From Aplectana chamaeleonis (lineage: Eukaryota > Nematoda > Chromadorea > Rhabditida > Cosmocercidae), in assembly GCA_029168955.1 (NCBI GenBank), contig JAPDOI010001525.1:104791-168790 (forward strand): a stretch of DNA of 64,000 nucleotides, given 5' to 3'. Under the pieces are notes generated by a model. The model was not told the DNA's origin and did no database searches. It saw only the letters and a list, made by a program, of their open reading frames with translations. Of this stretch, positions 21,540 to 33,025 are shown one piece after another. How positions within the stretch are numbered: the stretch's first letter is position 1; each line of letters opens with the position of its first letter. The position numbers were made by a program, and so were the translations under genes.

Positions 21540-22250
21540 CTTCCATCAATAGTTATCATGACTTCAAGTGAGCCCCATACTTTCGTGATGTCGACCTTTC
21601 CTTGGAAATCGAGTGAATTCCCGGAGCAAAGATGTGTAAGACAAAGCTTTTGAAAATAAGGTTCTGAAGCGGAAACCTCTGGGAGCAACGACGGGCAGCT
21701 TCGGAATCAGCTCGCGTCGCGTACGTACGTCGCAGCTCATCCCGTTTACTATTGTTTTTGCAAGTGGTGTCTCTGAATTGCACCTCCAGCACGGATTGGA
21801 TTTGAGGGCGATCAATCGTTAGATTTCACCGATTACAACAGGAAGCGGTCGTGCTATGCAGGCTATTTATACAGCCAAATTACCCTAAGCTAGTGTAAAC
21901 ATCGCTCACGTTTCCTAAGTTCGTTTTCAATTTCTAGATAAGGGTCCTGTCGTGGTCCCAACGTTCAGGCAAGTGAGTTTGTTTTTTCTGCGTGATTATC
22001 TCTTTCATAGTTCCAAACAAGGCTCGTGTCGTGATTACGACTTTCAGGTGTGTTAAGAGAAGAGCTTGTTTTTCCGTGATTATCTCTTTCATAAATCATA
22101 TACTCGTTGAATATGACTTTATTAGTGAGTCCCGTACATGTAAATGTTTTCAGTGATCATCATTATTTTTTTATGTTCAATTTGTAAGCGTATCGTTTCA
22201 TATTGCAAATTCGAAGGAGAAGTGTTAAAATTTGCTCGATCACGTTATCA
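21540..22250. other. Unassigned; about 90-bp tandem duplication at 21945-22100
   Basis: Two tandem copies share GTCGTG, TTCAGG and CGTGATTATCTCTTTCATA. No gene supported. Confidence 0.45.
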
Positions 22251-22289
22251 GAGAGCACCACAAAATCTCTACATAGAGGATTGAGCTTT

Positions 22290-22433
22290 TCCAATGAGTC
22301 TCCTCAGAAATGGTCAGCACAGAAGAAGAGTTTGGAGCTGAGGAAGAGAGGAAAGCTTACGCCTTGGAAGGTTTTCCTCAAACCATGGTGTTGGCCACAG
22401 ACGCCGTGTTTCTGAGTTCATCGGCTGGCTTGT
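22290..22433 (+). CDS. Candidate terminal exon, acidic peptide
   Basis: After a possible acceptor (TCTCCTCAG at about 22304) the plus strand reads MVSTEEEFGAEEERKAYALE, then GFPQTMVLATDAVF, to a stop at about 22433. The composition looks coding, but there is no partner exon and no recognised domain. A second frame is also open. Confidence 0.22.
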
Positions 22434-22703
22434 AAATACGTCTAGTGACTCTTAATCAACAAGCCTTTTGATTGAAATGATCCAGGCGTATTTTTTAAAC
22501 GTTTTACGACGGTAAGGCACAGCGATGGGTGGTGGGAGGCGAAAAATTCTTGCAGGTTTACTCAGCGCCTTGAAGCCTTTGCCTGGAGGGTCACAATGAT
22601 AGTACCCAGTCGATTGCCGTTCTCAAAAAAAAAGCTGTCGTGGTGGCCACTTCAGGGAAAGCTGTTCATCAATTGTTTTGGAGCCTTTCATGTTCCGAAA
22701 AGT

Positions 22704-24841
22704 CTGGGGTGGTAGTAAATGGGGTGTTAACCGCCAATTAACCGCCACCTCCAAGCCGCCAACATACCGCGACATAAATGCAGTAGAGCCGCCAAATTAA
22801 CGCGAACAAACCGCCACCTCCTGGCCGGCTACGAACCTCGACATAGGTGCCACGGTTTGTTGTCGGCTTAACGAAAACTGCCCTCTGCTTAGACATACAT
22901 TATGCGTGAACTTCGTTCGCATAAGTATTTTCTACACTTGGACACAAACGACGTTTACGGTGGAAAGACGAGGGATCGGAAAGATTATACAAGTAATGCT
23001 ATTTATTTTATTCATTAGGAAGAGCATTCAAAAGGAACTTCCTAATATTTCGCTTGTTCGAAACACGATCAGAACGCAATTTCTAAAATTTTCCTTGGAA
23101 ATCCTAATTCTCGTAATTTTTATGAGCTCCGTGAGTTTTCAGGACCACTCTCGAAAAGACATGTTAGGTTAATCATTAGCCTCAATCAATCAAATGCGCG
23201 TGATCTGACCAAAGTTTGCATTTGTAATAACTTTGTTAACTTTTTTTTAAAATTTTTTTCAAACAAAAGTTTTTTTGAAGAACAAAAAATTTCTCCAAAG
23301 GAAATTTCGAGCGAACGAAAATTTGAAAATTTCTGGATGATTTATTTACAAGATGTTCTTGAAAAGGTAACGCTAGGTGCGAAAAATACATTCCGAAACT
23401 CGTCGAGGAATGCATAAATTCAAAGAATGTCCTGCTTTCAATTGAAATGGACAGTTAAAAACTTATAAGAATGATGATAAACTACTAGATAGTCTATTTT
23501 CGTTCTTGAAAAAGAATTGAAGTGTTTTTTTGGAAGCGTGCAACTGAAGTCTGGCGTCCGAGATTGGGGTAATCTTGTGGTTTCTGTCATTGATGCAGTT
23601 GAATTTTTGAAGTGTTTGCCGTCTTCTCAAAATGAAACTAATCCCCCGCCCGCAGTTAGTGCTGAAAATACATAGAAACACTGATACAAACTCATATGCG
23701 CATCATGCAAGGAAAAGATTTTGTGCACATATTTCAAGGTAAGAATTTGAAATACTTCGAGTGGCTCTACCAATGCACCGAAGCAAGTGCGTCGTGGACC
23801 CTCAAAAAAAAATAAGAGGCCACGATGGCACTGATCTAGCAATGAAAGAGGAGTATTCGAATCTTGCAGAAAAAGGAGAACAAATACAGTTGGTTATAGA
23901 AACAAGTTCGCATTTCTTTCCCACAAAACTCGCCCTATACGCCCCGACTAATGCTGATTAAACATTGCTAAAGCATCAAATCACTTGAAAATCAGTGGCT
24001 TGGAAAATTTTCACTTTTTTGCACTAAAAAAGTTGTGGAAACCTTTTCGAAATGCGAGCAAGCAAATAATTTACTACATACTCCTCATAGCCTGTGCTAT
24101 GCAATGAATTATGAAAATGAAACTAACCTGATAATAGCGAATCGAATGAATTTCGGAAGAAAATAAACAAAAGCGGGAGAAGTGTCGGCGCTCGCCAAAA
24201 AATCAACAGCTGATTGGGAGGGATTGATTAGTGCCACCAAAGAAGACGGCCAACGTGTTTCAGCAAGGATCCCTGCTTTGTTTTTGATCCCTCATCGCCC
24301 GTTTCTCTGGCGGAAGCCGTTAAAAGACTATCCCTTGAAACACCTTCCAGTTTTAAAGATAGGCTGACGTCCTGGATCAAAATGGCTAACAGTGCTATCA
24401 AACTTCCTTAACCCTCTGCAATAATTAAACTCGTACTTGCCCTCAGTATAGATGGTCAGAACTGTTCCTCCTCGGGAGTTTTTCGTTAACCACCAGTTCC
24501 TCTCGTATTTCAGCACTATTTCCGTGCTGTCTGCGAGAGTATGTTGAACGCGAACTTACCGCGAGGATGCAACATGTCGGAATTTTAGAGAAAAAACAGA
24601 CCTGAAAACGTTTTGAAATCGCTATTTTTCGTAACAAAGGTTACAATTGTCGCTTTTTCGAGGCGTTTTCATTGAAAGTGTATAAGAGCCCTACCACTGG
24701 GGGATGTTAGGATGAAACTAGAACGAGTTCTCTCTTAACTATCAAGAGTTATCAATACAATCTGGTGTGGTTAAACTCGCGTTTAACGTGAATTTAACTC
24801 CCGTTAACTCGCGTTTAACACCCCAATTACTACCACCCCTG
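22704..24841. mobile_element. 2.1-kb element with 25-bp terminal inverted repeats
   Basis: Left end GGGGTGGTAGTAAATGGGGT then GTTAA; right end TTAACACCCCAATTACTACC then ACCCC, its reverse complement with one change. Subterminal blocks are enriched in GTTAA words (CCGCCAATTAACCGCCACC on the left; TTAACTCGCGTTTAAC on the right). The interior has only short open frames (for example 23761-23961 plus, 23627-23842 minus) with no recognised transposase. A minus-strand mini-exon with good signals at about 24559-24600 (TTTTCAG...GTAAGT) hints that it may once have carried a spliced gene. Confidence 0.65.
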
Positions 24842-26370
24842 TTGATTAAATCTAACCAATATTTTGTTACTCTATCCATTCTTTGCAACTTGCAAAGGAA
24901 TGTTTTCCAGAATGTCCAGGCCATTCTGGGGAAAAGGATACCATTCGGACATTTACAAAGCTCGGAGGGGAAAACACCACACAGTTATTTTTTACGAGCA
25001 TAATGCATACATATGTCGAGTGGTTCGTTCTTGTCCAACGCAAAAGCGCTTCGTTTGAGGCTACTTTGAACGGTAGGCTGCGAGGCCGGTAGATGTCGTT
25101 GATCAACATCGGAATGCTCTCTAGAGTTACAGCCTAGTAGCTTTGGTAGACAAGATTTGTGGATACAGGGGCTGCAGCATTATGCACACCAGAAATGAAC
25201 AAAAAAAAACGAAAACGAAAGTGAGTGTAGAAATGAAATCCATCGCTCAAAAATTCGTTGCCCTTTCGTATGCTTATGTTATTCCCTCAGTTTTCCCTTT
25301 GTTTTCTCACTGCCTCTTCACCTCGCGTGTGAAGGTACCGAGTTTTTACCTGTATAGGCTGTATATTTGCACTCTAGACCGCTCGCAAGGGTTTTTACTC
25401 ATGGAATTGACAACACCTCGACATATGTATGCCGAACCTGACCCAGGAGAGACACTGAGGGAACTCACAATGTGAGAATGGGTCCTGCAGCCTCAGTCAT
25501 ACAAGTATTGAGTTGATGATTGGCTTAACCTAACCCAAAACTAAGCCGCAGCTCGAAACTATTCCTTCTCTACATATCCAATGCGCCTTGAGCGGAAATA
25601 ATTTGAATTACGACAGATGTAATATGACATAGGTATCCAAAGGTGTGATATCTTGCTACACAACCTTGCCCAGCTTAGTTAAACTCGACTCCATTCTCCA
25701 TGGCTTACCGTAAGTAGATGAAGCTGAACCTGTACGATTTCACAGAGCCGGGGCAGAGGGCATTTGAGGTTATCCTTCGATTGGCGTGGACAGAAAACTC
25801 CTACTCATGGCGGCTTGGCCAGGCCTGTTCCGGGTTCTCGTTCGGTCACTGCTCGATTAAGACGGCTTGATACATCTTTTCCCTTTAAAACTTCATGGAT
25901 GTTCTTCTCACTCGCTACAGGGAAATCTTCTTGTTTTGGCTTCAGGTCTCGTCAGCATGCAGCTGAAGAGAGACTTAAGCACTAGATAGCATTTTTTCAT
26001 TTATTTTTTTTGAAGCACTAGAAGGGGCATGAATTCAGGAATGTTCATTCGTCCGTCGCTTCCTAGAAGTCAGCATCTCCAAGGGCTGGCGTAGTTAAAC
26101 ACGTATCCTCTACACTGCGTATCATAATTATACGACACCCCTATTTGTCCTGTTACCATCTTTTATGAAAGAGTCGAACTTTTTCCGTCAATACAATTTT
26201 CATCTGCACACGAAGTAACTCCGCGAGCCTTCTTTACGGGTTGTTACAGCCTTTGTAGTTTTCACGAACATTTTCCAAAAAATTTTTCTCTGAACCACCC
26301 AACAATATAAACTTTTCCTGCATCATTCATCTCATAAAAATCGGGATGATATCATGCCAACAACATCCCT
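24842..26370. other. Unassigned DNA
   Basis: A small inverted repeat near 24897-24970 (GGAATGTTTTCCAGAATGTC / CCATTCTGGGGAAAAGGATA) is visible. No gene is supported; plus-strand open frames at 25143-25475 and 25764-25985 lack motifs and splice support. Confidence 0.4.
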
Positions 26371-26384
26371 CTAAGTTGCCAACC

Positions 26385-26985
26385 CTATTCCGATGAACAA
26401 GCTGCTGTCTCCGCTCTGGAAGCCGCTGGATTCTGCTACAGCGAGATATCGAATCAACTTCACCGCCCTCGCTGCGTAGTTGAGCCCCATCTGCGTGATC
26501 CGGTTGGCTACGGCACGAAGAATTCGCCTGGATGTCCGAGAAGCATCACTCAGCCAAATGAGAGATAGATACTGTCTGACTCATCTCTGGCCTAAAACAG
26601 AGAATCTGGGAATGGCTGCAGCGTTGTTGCACTAGAGCGCGTCGATGAAGCCGACGATATGCAAATGCGCACAAGATAACTGTTGATTTGTATCCAAATG
26701 AAAGTGAACATCCATATAAAGTTATCTCAAATAAACTGTTACTCAAAAAAGATACGAGGACTTGCGTTCAATAGCACCTTCTCGCTATCTCAAATCCGAG
26801 CTAACCAACGGGTTCCAGATTCATGCATGACCATCCGGAGGTCAGTGAGCAGGATTAAAGACTTCGTGAGGGAAGCAGTGATGAAGGCTCTAGCTCTCAC
26901 GGACGCTTACTAGGTCGCCCGACTTTTCTTGGTACGAGCAATCATGGCAACTGAGTGGCGGACTCGCAGCATGGTTCTTTGTTAA
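26385..26985 (+). pseudogene. Tc1-like transposase, N-terminal half, broken
   Basis: The first helix-turn-helix is readable near 26391-26570: DEQAAVSALEAAGFCYSEIS then VVEPHLRDPVGYGTKNSPGC, the pattern of Tc1-family DNA-binding domains (ALxxAGxSxxEI, YGTKxSxGxPR). The second helix-turn-helix follows at about 26765-26910 (FNSTFSLSQIRA, MTIRRSVSRI, ALALTDAY). The bridge to the catalytic domain starts (LVRAIMATEWRTRS) and is then lost at about 26985. Several stops and frame changes intervene. Confidence 0.65.
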
Positions 26986-27721
26986 TCTAAAGTGTTTTGA
27001 AATACAACACGATTTAATTAAACTATTCTTGTTATCTTAGATCGCAGTACATTACTTTAAAAATCTCTTATGATATGTCCCAGAAGCGCTTTTCTGATTT
27101 TGTTTCTGGTTAAGTGTTCCATTTCGATATGCTCTTTGTGATGATGCCCCGGTTCTGCTAAAATATCAAGCTGTACCGTACATGCATTACCCATCCAAAA
27201 AATAATTGACATAGGTTAGACCGGTTTATATCGCCTTCTCACGTCTCACTGACAGCTCAAATCCAGCCATCCAGTTCCACGAGGGAGGCCGGCGTCCCCG
27301 TGTACCAAAGTTCTGGCTTGGCTCTATGATCCTTGCATCAGTGTAAGGCACATTGGGCGACTGGTGTGGTTCGAAGCTCCAGGCAGTTGATCGTGACTTA
27401 TCGAGGGAAGTCAAAACTGTTCGATAACCTACACGTTCATACTTTTCGCCAAGATTTTGCAAAGAGGCCTAATCGTAATTAATGTTTCGCTTGATCACGA
27501 AGCACCGCTTTTTCTTTTCCTTGCTGTCATCAAAGTACGAGATGATTTTTCTCTCCTTTTTCATAAAGTATAGTAACCTATACTTGCTGTTGGCTTTCTC
27601 TATTTTTTGTTGTTTTATTGTCTTTTCCGCGTTGTTTTTGGAATAATCTTTTCCGCGGATTTAATTATTCATTTATTCCTACGCTCATGGCTCGCTCAAT
27701 GAGCGTAGGAATAAATGAATA
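26986..27721. other. Insertion splitting the Tc1-like relic
   Basis: About 735 bp without similarity to the transposase lies between its two halves. It ends in a perfect hairpin at 27665-27724. The minus strand has an open frame 27226-27462 of unknown nature. The piece may be a separate mobile element. Confidence 0.45.
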
Positions 27722-27724
27722 AAT
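27665..27724. repeat. Perfect 24-bp hairpin
   Basis: TTATTCATTTATTCCTACGC plus TCAT pairs with ATGAGCGTAGGAATAAATGA plus ATAA around a 10-bp loop GGCTCGCTCA. It lies at the junction between the inserted piece and the second half of the Tc1 relic. Confidence 0.85.
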
Positions 27725-28055
27725 AAATTCTCGATGGTCCCGACGGTCGGTACTGCTATTGCAGATAGCTACGGAGAGATCTTCTATACATACTTCAGCA
27801 GCAGGAACCTTGGAGGTGGCTCTCTCATGGTGTGGGGAGCATTTAGCAACTATGGGCAACTTGGGCTGACATTCGTCAGTTGCCAGATGAGTTTTTTTAA
27901 GTGCCAGGACATGTTGGAAAATGATCTTCTGCCGTTTCTCCGCATTCGAGTAAGACTCTCAGTACACTCTTCAACAAGAAAACACGAGTGTCAATGTTAG
28001 CATGTCAACGGTGAAGTTTTTTGCGCAGCACAATGTGCTAAGCTCTGGTACATTC
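27722..28055 (+). pseudogene. Tc1-like transposase, catalytic-domain half, broken
   Basis: Continues the element at 26.4 kb. After a frame change the DGPDGR box is followed by YFSSRNLGGGSLMVWGAFSN, the hallmark GGGSxMVWGAF of Tc1 transposases, and by MLENDLLPFL. The next catalytic box reads QQENTSVNVSMSTVKFF, where QQDNA is normal, so Asp has become Glu. The final catalytic region is not found. The element cannot be active. Confidence 0.75.
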
Positions 28056-28079
28056 GTAGTGACCTGTCGATTTTGATTA

Positions 28080-28205
28080 TCACCAGGAGCGGAGCGGTGA
28101 GCCTCAATGAGGTATAACTAGTGATAAGGAGGTTTCGACGGAAAAGCCACCACTCCGCGCTTTGATAATGGAAAACAGGAGTTCACTTGAACTGAAACAG
28201 AGTCT
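28080..28205 (+). repeat. Dispersed repeat K, copy 2
   Basis: Matches the minus strand of 6770-6920 (GGAGCGGAGCGGTGAGCCTC; AAAAGCCACCACTCCGCGC; AACAGGAGTTCACTTGAA). Confidence 0.6.
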
Positions 28206-28528
28206 TCTTCTCTGGTGGCCCGCATGCAGCCAATAGCACAATACCATGGAGATTCTCTGTGGGATTCTAGTTAGTTCGTCGAGTATAAGCGATTGCCGAC
28301 AGTACCAGTCAATTTCAGGATCTTCGACAAACCGTCGTTACTAAGTGGAACAACATCGATCCTCAGAAACTGAAGACTTCGCCCGAAAGCATGCATATTT
28401 ATTGTTATAAGATGTCGCGGGGGGAACAACCGACAATCAGGAATGTGATATCACAGCGTTGATTTAATAAAAGCGTCGTGAACGTAAGAGTGTCGTATAG
28501 TCATGACAGAAAGAAAAAAACTTTAAAC

Positions 28529-30001
28529 AGGATATGTTTTGATTACTTCTGTGCCAGCAATGTTTTGTATGATGGTACAGGTTTATTTGGCCGACGTTTC
28601 GAGCAAATCCTCGTTTTCAAGCCCTGAAACTGTGCGAAACGTTGACTCGAAGCATACTCGATCAAGCGCCTCTCCCTCTTTTCGGCTAGTTTCGACACCA
28701 CCCACAGACTCTCAGTGAAGCGAACCCCCCGATGACGAACCAACCTCACACCGTACCACCAGCGACGAGCTCCACACTCGCAGTCGTGACAAACAAGGAG
28801 CGAGTGAGGCACGCACACACGCGAGCACACGCACGCGCGAGAACACGCATTCGCGAGGCATTCAAGTAGCTCGTGAGAGCGGTGTGTGATTTCCTCAAAG
28901 CTCACATAATGATACGAAGGGCAAGAACTCACTGGTTATGGCAATACACTCATTTCTGTTGTTTAGCCTAGGGTTTCTCGAGCGTATCCAAAACGCTTCC
29001 AGAGCCTTTCGAGTGCCAATATCGTGTTCATGTGAGAGGATCTTACGTTTCACATTAAAGTCCTGACCACTGTGGTCCACAACCTTGTGCTTCCTCAAAG
29101 GTGTGAGAAGGCTGCTTCGCCTCTTGCCCGCGAGGTGTTCGTTGATAAGCACGTTGAGCATTCGTCCAAATTCGCCGATGTAAGTGGCGTCACATGTCAA
29201 ACAGCTGATTTCATAAATCACTCTCTTCTGTGCGCAGTCTCCTTGTTTGCCATCAGGACAAGCTAAACAGTTCTCCGTAACACGTGAGCGATCGTAGAGT
29301 CTGTTTCGGATAATCTGACGTTTGATATTCTCTCTTAAAGTGTTCACGAGGACGAATTCGTCAGCTAGATCTGCTCTCAGGATGCACTGGCGCAATGCAG
29401 CGCTCACTCGGTCGGAGATGAAGGGAAGCAGCAACGGAATTTTGTTCTGGGAAGAGTTTCGGAGGGGCCTGCCATACCTTCGGTCATGCCGCGATGTCAT
29501 GTATCCGTTTTGCCTAGCGATAACCCTAGGTAACTTTCGCGACTCCTCCCTTTCTGCGTTCCCTGTACAAACTCCATCAGCTGTCCTGAACGTATTACGA
29601 ATGACAGCGTTCTTCACGGCTTGAGGGTGCGCTGAGCTTGCATGGATCAATACATTTTTAGAACTCTTCTTCCGGTACCATTTTACGCTGTGTTCTTCAT
29701 TTCCAACCTTTACCATCGTGTTCAGAAACGGAAGCCACCCTTCTTGCGGTTTTTCTCTGGTGAATCTGATAAACTCTGACTGTCGGTTGAGGACACTGAA
29801 TAGCTCGTCCATTTCAAGCTGATTTGCCGTTATCACACAACAATCGTCGATATACCGACAGTACATGATCGGTAATCTTTCTATCACTGGCCCCTCGATT
29901 CTGCTCATTAAACACAACGCGAGTACCGGAGCTAGTCTCTGACCCATTGCTAGGCCGCGTGTTTGGGAGTAGTAGTTCATGTCATCATAATTCCAACACA
30001 A
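28529..30001 (-). mobile_element. Penelope-like element, copy 1 (5'-truncated)
   Basis: A retroelement of the Penelope-like class, truncated at about 29985 in the middle of the reverse transcriptase. It includes the 3' half of the gene and a 3' untranslated region of about 365 bp that ends at the same sequence as copy 2 (AATCAAAACATAT). Copy 2 lies 0.8 kb away in the opposite direction, so the two copies are head to head with a separate repeat between them. Confidence 0.85.
28895..29990 (-). CDS. Penelope-like RT plus GIY-YIG endonuclease, 5'-truncated
   Basis: Open for about 365 codons to a stop at 28895-28897. Order of domains: RT palm with QTRGLAMGQRLAPVLALCL and the catalytic box YCRYIDDCCV; then FLNTMVKV, the KxxFLN-like motif; a linker; then a Cys pair and nuclease motif CLTCDATYIGE (the GIY-YIG family, in which Penelope elements carry CxxC before YIG), NEHLAGK, and FWIRSRNPRLNNRNE near the end. 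RT copies the RNA while the nuclease nicks the target. The frame is intact but lacks the N-terminal RT motifs, so it is not a complete gene. Confidence 0.85.
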
Positions 30002-30039
30002 TTTTCCATTGTTATCGGTTTATTATCGTATATAGCCTT

Positions 30040-30612
30040 TAGGCCCCCGTCATAGTCGGTGGATCTACTGAGTCCCACCGGGTCGATACGCATCGAATTC
30101 GTGGAAGACGGGTGCAAAAAAATCAACCCACTGAGTCCGACTGCGACCGTCTGATGCCCACCGCAATCCCCCCGGTCGATACTGATGGTTCTCATGCGTA
30201 CAAGGGCGGGGCCAATGCACCGACTGAGTCCCACTGAGTCCCACCGAAATCATCCTCACCCCAACCAGTCGATATAGGCGTTTTTCACGTGATTTCGGTG
30301 CATTTTTTCGGCCGACTGCGACCTGCCGAGTCCCGCCGCGTCTCGACTCTCGCCGTCTGCGCTCTGCCCCACGTACTGCTGATACGGAAATCAGATTCAG
30401 ACATGTTGAAAACAAGAAAAATCAGCCACCAAACACGTTCCGATTCACAGCTGAAGTGATAATCGTCACTATCAATTGCGTGTTTCGCAGAGGAGTTGGT
30501 TGGCGCTGGGGGCAACCGGACTCAGTGGGACTCAGCAGGTTTTTTCACCCCGGACTAATTTGGACTCAGTCGGACTCAGCAGGTTTTTCGACGAAGTCTG
30601 ACCGGGGCCTTA
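30040..30612. mobile_element. GAGTCCCACC-type element between the Penelope copies
   Basis: Ends TAGGCCCCCGTCATAGTC and GACTTCGTCG... in inverse (AGTCTGACCGGGGCCTTA) form an imperfect terminal inverted repeat beside TA. The interior is a mosaic of GACTCAGTGGGACTCAGCAG and ACTGAGTCCCACCGGGTCGA words in both orientations. A fragment of the same family sits inside the RTE relic at 11.6 kb. No protein is encoded. Confidence 0.65.
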
Positions 30613-30777
30613 TAGGCATATGATTATGGGTTGAACTATGATCGCCTATATTTGCACTTGCACTCCTGTGACTTGTAGATAGATTGTAGATAGCGCTCAA
30701 GATTTTCAAGATTCCAAGATTATAACGTATACAGTTATACGCATCTATACGCATCTTTTATACGCATCTTTTATAGA

Positions 30778-32665
30778 GAGCCTGATGTGGTCCCAGAACT
30801 GGACGTGAGGTTTAGAATATTATCATCAGGAGTTCTCAACGTTTTAGACAGATATAAGAGAGAACACAACCGCAACTGAACGAATGCACAGTGGGAAGGA
30901 CTGAAAGAAATCCGTCAACGCATAGCCCACCGGGAAGTTCGCCTCTCTGAGAGTGACAAAGGAGGGGAGTTTGTTGTCACCCCGTGTTCTCTGGACTGTG
31001 CTGTCACCAAACTCCACTTGAGAGACAGTACCATCTACAGCCGTTCGTCAGAGAGAGCATTCAAAATTCAGTGTCGTAGGCTAAACGCTTCATGGACGTC
31101 AGTGGGAAGGTCAGCTGGTATAGACGATCGTTTGCTGAAAAGACTGAAAATCGAATCCCCCATATGTCCCGTGTTTTGTAGCCTGATCAAAACAAATAAA
31201 CTCTCTCAAGATGATATGTGCTCCGAATCTGCTAGCACCTACAAGATCAGACCCATAATAAGTTGTGTGAGAGGACCAACAGACAGATTCTCGTGGCTGT
31301 TAAATAAATCGTTGTACAACTTCTAAGTCACGTGCCGTCACACTTAAACAACACGACAGAATTTCTGAATAGCCTACGTTCATGTCAGCTCCAGCAGAAT
31401 GTTGTCATAGAGTCATTCGCTGTTACCGCACTCTACACCAACGTGAACAACAATGAAGCGCTTCAAGCGGTATCAGAAATTCTGGATGAGCATAGAAGTC
31501 GTATTGTCACGTTTGGCTTGAGTAAGTCTCACATCATGGCTCTTATCCGAAACTGTTTGAGCTGTAATATCTTTAAGTGGCGGGGAAACTACTACTCCCA
31601 AACACGCGGCCTAGCAATGGGTCAGAGACTAGCTCCGGTACTCGCGGTGTGTTTCATGAGCAGAATCGAGCGGCCAGTGATAGAAAGATTACCGATCATG
31701 TACTGTCAATATATCGACGATTGTTGTGTGATAACGGCAAATCAGCTTGAAATGGACGACCTAATCAGTGTCCTCAACCGACAGTCAGAGTTTATCAGAT
31801 TCACCAGAGAAACACCGCAAGAAGGGTGGCTTTCGTTTCTGAACACGATGGTAAAGGTCTGAAACGGAGAATACAGCGTAAAATGGTACCGGAAGAAGAG
31901 TTCTAAAAATGTATTGATCCATGCAAGCTCAGCGCACCCTCAAGCCGTGAAGAACGCTGTCATTCGTAATATGTTCAGAACAGCTGATGGAGTTTTCACA
32001 GGGAACGCAGAAAGGGAGGAGTCGCGACAGTTAGCTAGCGCTATCGCTAGGCAAAACGGATACATGACATTGCGGCATGACCGAAGGTATAGCAGTCCCC
32101 TCCAAAACGCTTCCCAGAGCAAAATTCCGTTGCTGCTTCCCTTCATCTCCGACCGAGTGAGCGCTGCATTGCGCCAGTGCATCCTGAGAGCAGATCTAGC
32201 TGACGACGTCGTCCTCGTGAATACTCCAAGAGAGAATATCAAACGTCAGATTATCCGAAACAGACTCTACGATCGCTCACGTGTTACGGAGAACAGTTTA
32301 GTTTGTCCTGATGGCAAACAAGGAGACTGCGCACAGAAGGGAGTGATTTATGAAATCAGCTGTTTGACATGTGACGCCACTTACATCGGCGAAACTGAAC
32401 GAATGCTCAGCGTGCGTATCAACGAACACCTCGCGGGCGAGAGGCGAAGCAGTCTTTTCACACCTTTGGGGAAGCACAAAAAGGCCACAGTGGCCAGGAC
32501 TTTAATGTGAAATGTAGGATCCTCTCACATGAACACGATATTGGCACTCGAAAGGCTGTGGAAGCGTTTTGGATACGCTCGAGAAACCCTAGGCTAAACA
32601 ACAGAAATGAGTGTATTGCCTTAACCAAAAAGTTCTTGCCCTTCGTATCATTATGTGAGCTTTGA
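30778..32665 (+). pseudogene. Penelope-like RT/GIY-YIG polyprotein, inactivated
   Basis: N-terminal region with SESDKGGEFVV (the DKG motif upstream of Penelope RTs), then STYKIRPIISCVRGPTDRFS, RT motif A region ESFAVTALYTNV, QTRGLAMGQRLAPVLAVCF, catalytic YIDDCCV near 31705, and the nuclease ISCLTCDATYIGETER near 32350. Damage: a TGA near 30880; a frame change at 31320-31335; TGA at 31860 where copy 1 has Gly; a frame change at about 32485. In motif A the usual Asp (SFDV) is Ala (SFAV), so one catalytic acid is lost. The stop at 32663 aligns with that of copy 1. Confidence 0.8.
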
Positions 32666-33025
32666 GGACACGCCGCTCTCGCGAGCTACTTGAATGCGTC
32701 GCGTATGCGTGTTCTCGCGCGTGCGTGTGCTCGCGTGTGCGTGTGCCTCACTTGCTCCTTGTTTATCACGACTGCGTGTGTGGAGCTCGTCGCTGGTGGT
32801 ACGGTGTGAAGTTGGTTCGTCATCGGGGGGTTCGCTTTACTGGGAGTCTTTGGGTGGTGTCGAAACTAGCCGAAAAGAGGGAGAGGCGCTTGATCGAGTA
32901 TGCTTCGAGTTAACGTTTCGCACAATTTCAGGCCTTGAAAACGAGGATTTGCTCGAAACGTCGGCCAAATGATCCTGTACCATCATACAAAACCTTGCAG
33001 GCACAGAAGTAATCAAAACATATAC
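30778..33025 (+). mobile_element. Penelope-like element, copy 2 (longer, decayed)
   Basis: The longer of the two copies. It has the N-terminal part, RT, GIY-YIG domain and 3' UTR, ending at AATCAAAACATAT like copy 1. It carries at least two nonsense changes and two frameshifts. Its 5' end begins near 30778; the outer limits and target duplication were not determined. Confidence 0.85.

Noticed and set aside
26546..26746. Minus-strand frame over the Tc1 relic
   Set aside because: The plus strand carries the recognisable helix-turn-helix; the minus frame has no motif.
29072..29624. Plus-strand frames opposite the Penelope gene
   Set aside because: They are antisense shadows of the RT/GIY-YIG frame on the minus strand.
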